Below, piece by piece: positions 14,900-15,224 of a stretch of 15,224 bases of DNA (within the stretch, counting starts at the first letter, position 1; the number at the start of each line of letters is the position of its first letter). Origin of the DNA: Spirochaetaceae bacterium (lineage in GTDB: Bacteria > Spirochaetota > Spirochaetia > DSM-27196 > PXBQ01); NCBI GenBank assembly GCA_003566875.1, contig PXBQ01000044.1, forward strand, positions 1 through 15,224, given 5' to 3'. The notes under the pieces were generated by a model. It did not search any database, was not told the DNA's origin, and saw only the letters and a program-made list of their open reading frames with translations. The position numbers and the translations under genes are program-made.

Positions 14900-15224
14900 T
14901 TGGCTATCGACGACGTTATCGTCGGACTCGACATCGGAACCACGATGGTCACCGCTGTTGTCGCCGAGTATAACGAAAATGATGTTCTCGAGATCATCGG
15001 CGTCGGTACCGCCCGGTCCAACGGCTTAAGGCGCGGCGTCGTAATCAATATCGAGGCGACGTTGAAGTCGGTCGCCGCGGCGATCGAGGCTGCCGAGCAG
15101 ATGGCCGGTGTCGAGGTGTCGTCGGTGATCACCGGCATAGCCGGCGCGCATATCGAAGGGCTCAACTCGCGCGGCGTCGTCGCGGTGACCGGCCGGGGTC
15201 GTGAGATCACGCGCGTCGATCTCG
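14900..15224 (+). CDS. ftsA: Cell division protein FtsA, N-terminal part (runs off the window)
   Basis: FtsA is an actin-like ATPase that anchors FtsZ to the cytoplasmic membrane and signals to the septal synthases. Only the first 108 codons are present. The reading frame opens MAIDDVIVGLDIGTT and continues with LEIIGVGTARSNGLRRGVVINIE (about 29-51), AAAIEAAEQMAGV (60-72) and ITGIAGAHIEGLNSRGVVAV (78-97). These follow the order of subdomain 1A and the start of the FtsA-specific 1C subdomain. The start is TTG at 14900, immediately after the ftsQ stop, with a purine-rich GAGGGGGGAG (14887-14896) ahead. The phosphate-loop residue after DIGTT is Met where many FtsA proteins have Lys. ftsZ is expected next, beyond the window. 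Confidence 0.93.
   Translation, partial: MAIDDVIVGLDIGTTMVTAVVAEYNENDVLEIIGVGTARSNGLRRGVVINIEATLKSVAAAIEAAEQMAGVEVSSVITGIAGAHIEGLNSRGVVAVTGRGREITRVDL

Noticed and set aside
1..15224. Insertion sequences, prophage, toxin-antitoxin pairs or CRISPR repeats
   Set aside because: I saw no transposase, integrase or phage gene, no terminal inverted repeats and no spaced repeat array. All genes are on one strand with even codon style, as in a core chromosomal region.

Overview
The window is a gene-dense, GC-rich bacterial segment with every gene on the + strand. It opens with the 3' part of a 5S rRNA gene, so a ribosomal RNA operon ends here. It closes inside ftsA, so the division cluster continues beyond it. 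The division cluster is compact: mraZ-rsmH-ftsL-murF-ftsW-ftsQ-ftsA, with no ftsI, murE, mraY, murD, murG or murC between them. Together with cheW, a nadK-recN pair and a DUF4912/GH57 pair, this order suggests a spirochaete, probably of the Spirochaetales/Treponema side and probably free-living. That placement is inference from gene content and remembered gene order, not a database match.

Layout. (1) 1-105: 5S rRNA, with a possible terminator behind it. (2) 186-1826: a promoter, then cheW and a DegT/DnrJ-type aminotransferase-fold protein that appears to lack the PLP-binding lysine. (3) 1842-7163: a near-consensus promoter with an embedded dyad, then a tightly packed run of NAD kinase, recN, a helical cytosolic protein of unknown function, a membrane-anchored beta-rich (propeller-like) protein, and an exported LytM/M23-fold protein whose metal ligands are all replaced. 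(4) 7237-9638: a promoter, then a DUF4912 protein and a GH57 1,4-alpha-glucan branching enzyme, probably a glycogen-related unit. (5) 9639-9819: the longest gene-free stretch (181 bp), holding a weak terminator candidate, a perfect 19-bp palindrome, a good sigma70-type promoter and a 10-bp-period GTGG direct repeat that looks like the MraZ operator. (6) 9820 to the end: the division and cell-wall operon.

The division operon is strongly coupled. Neighbours overlap by 4 to 11 bases or abut directly, and rsmH, ftsW and ftsA start with TTG and murF with GTG. MraZ probably represses its own operon through the repeats. RsmH methylates 16S rRNA, MurF completes the UDP-MurNAc-pentapeptide, FtsW polymerises septal glycan, FtsL and FtsQ form the periplasmic divisome scaffold, and FtsA tethers FtsZ to the membrane. 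I saw no tRNA gene, transposon, prophage or CRISPR array. There is no stretch over 300 bases without a gene.
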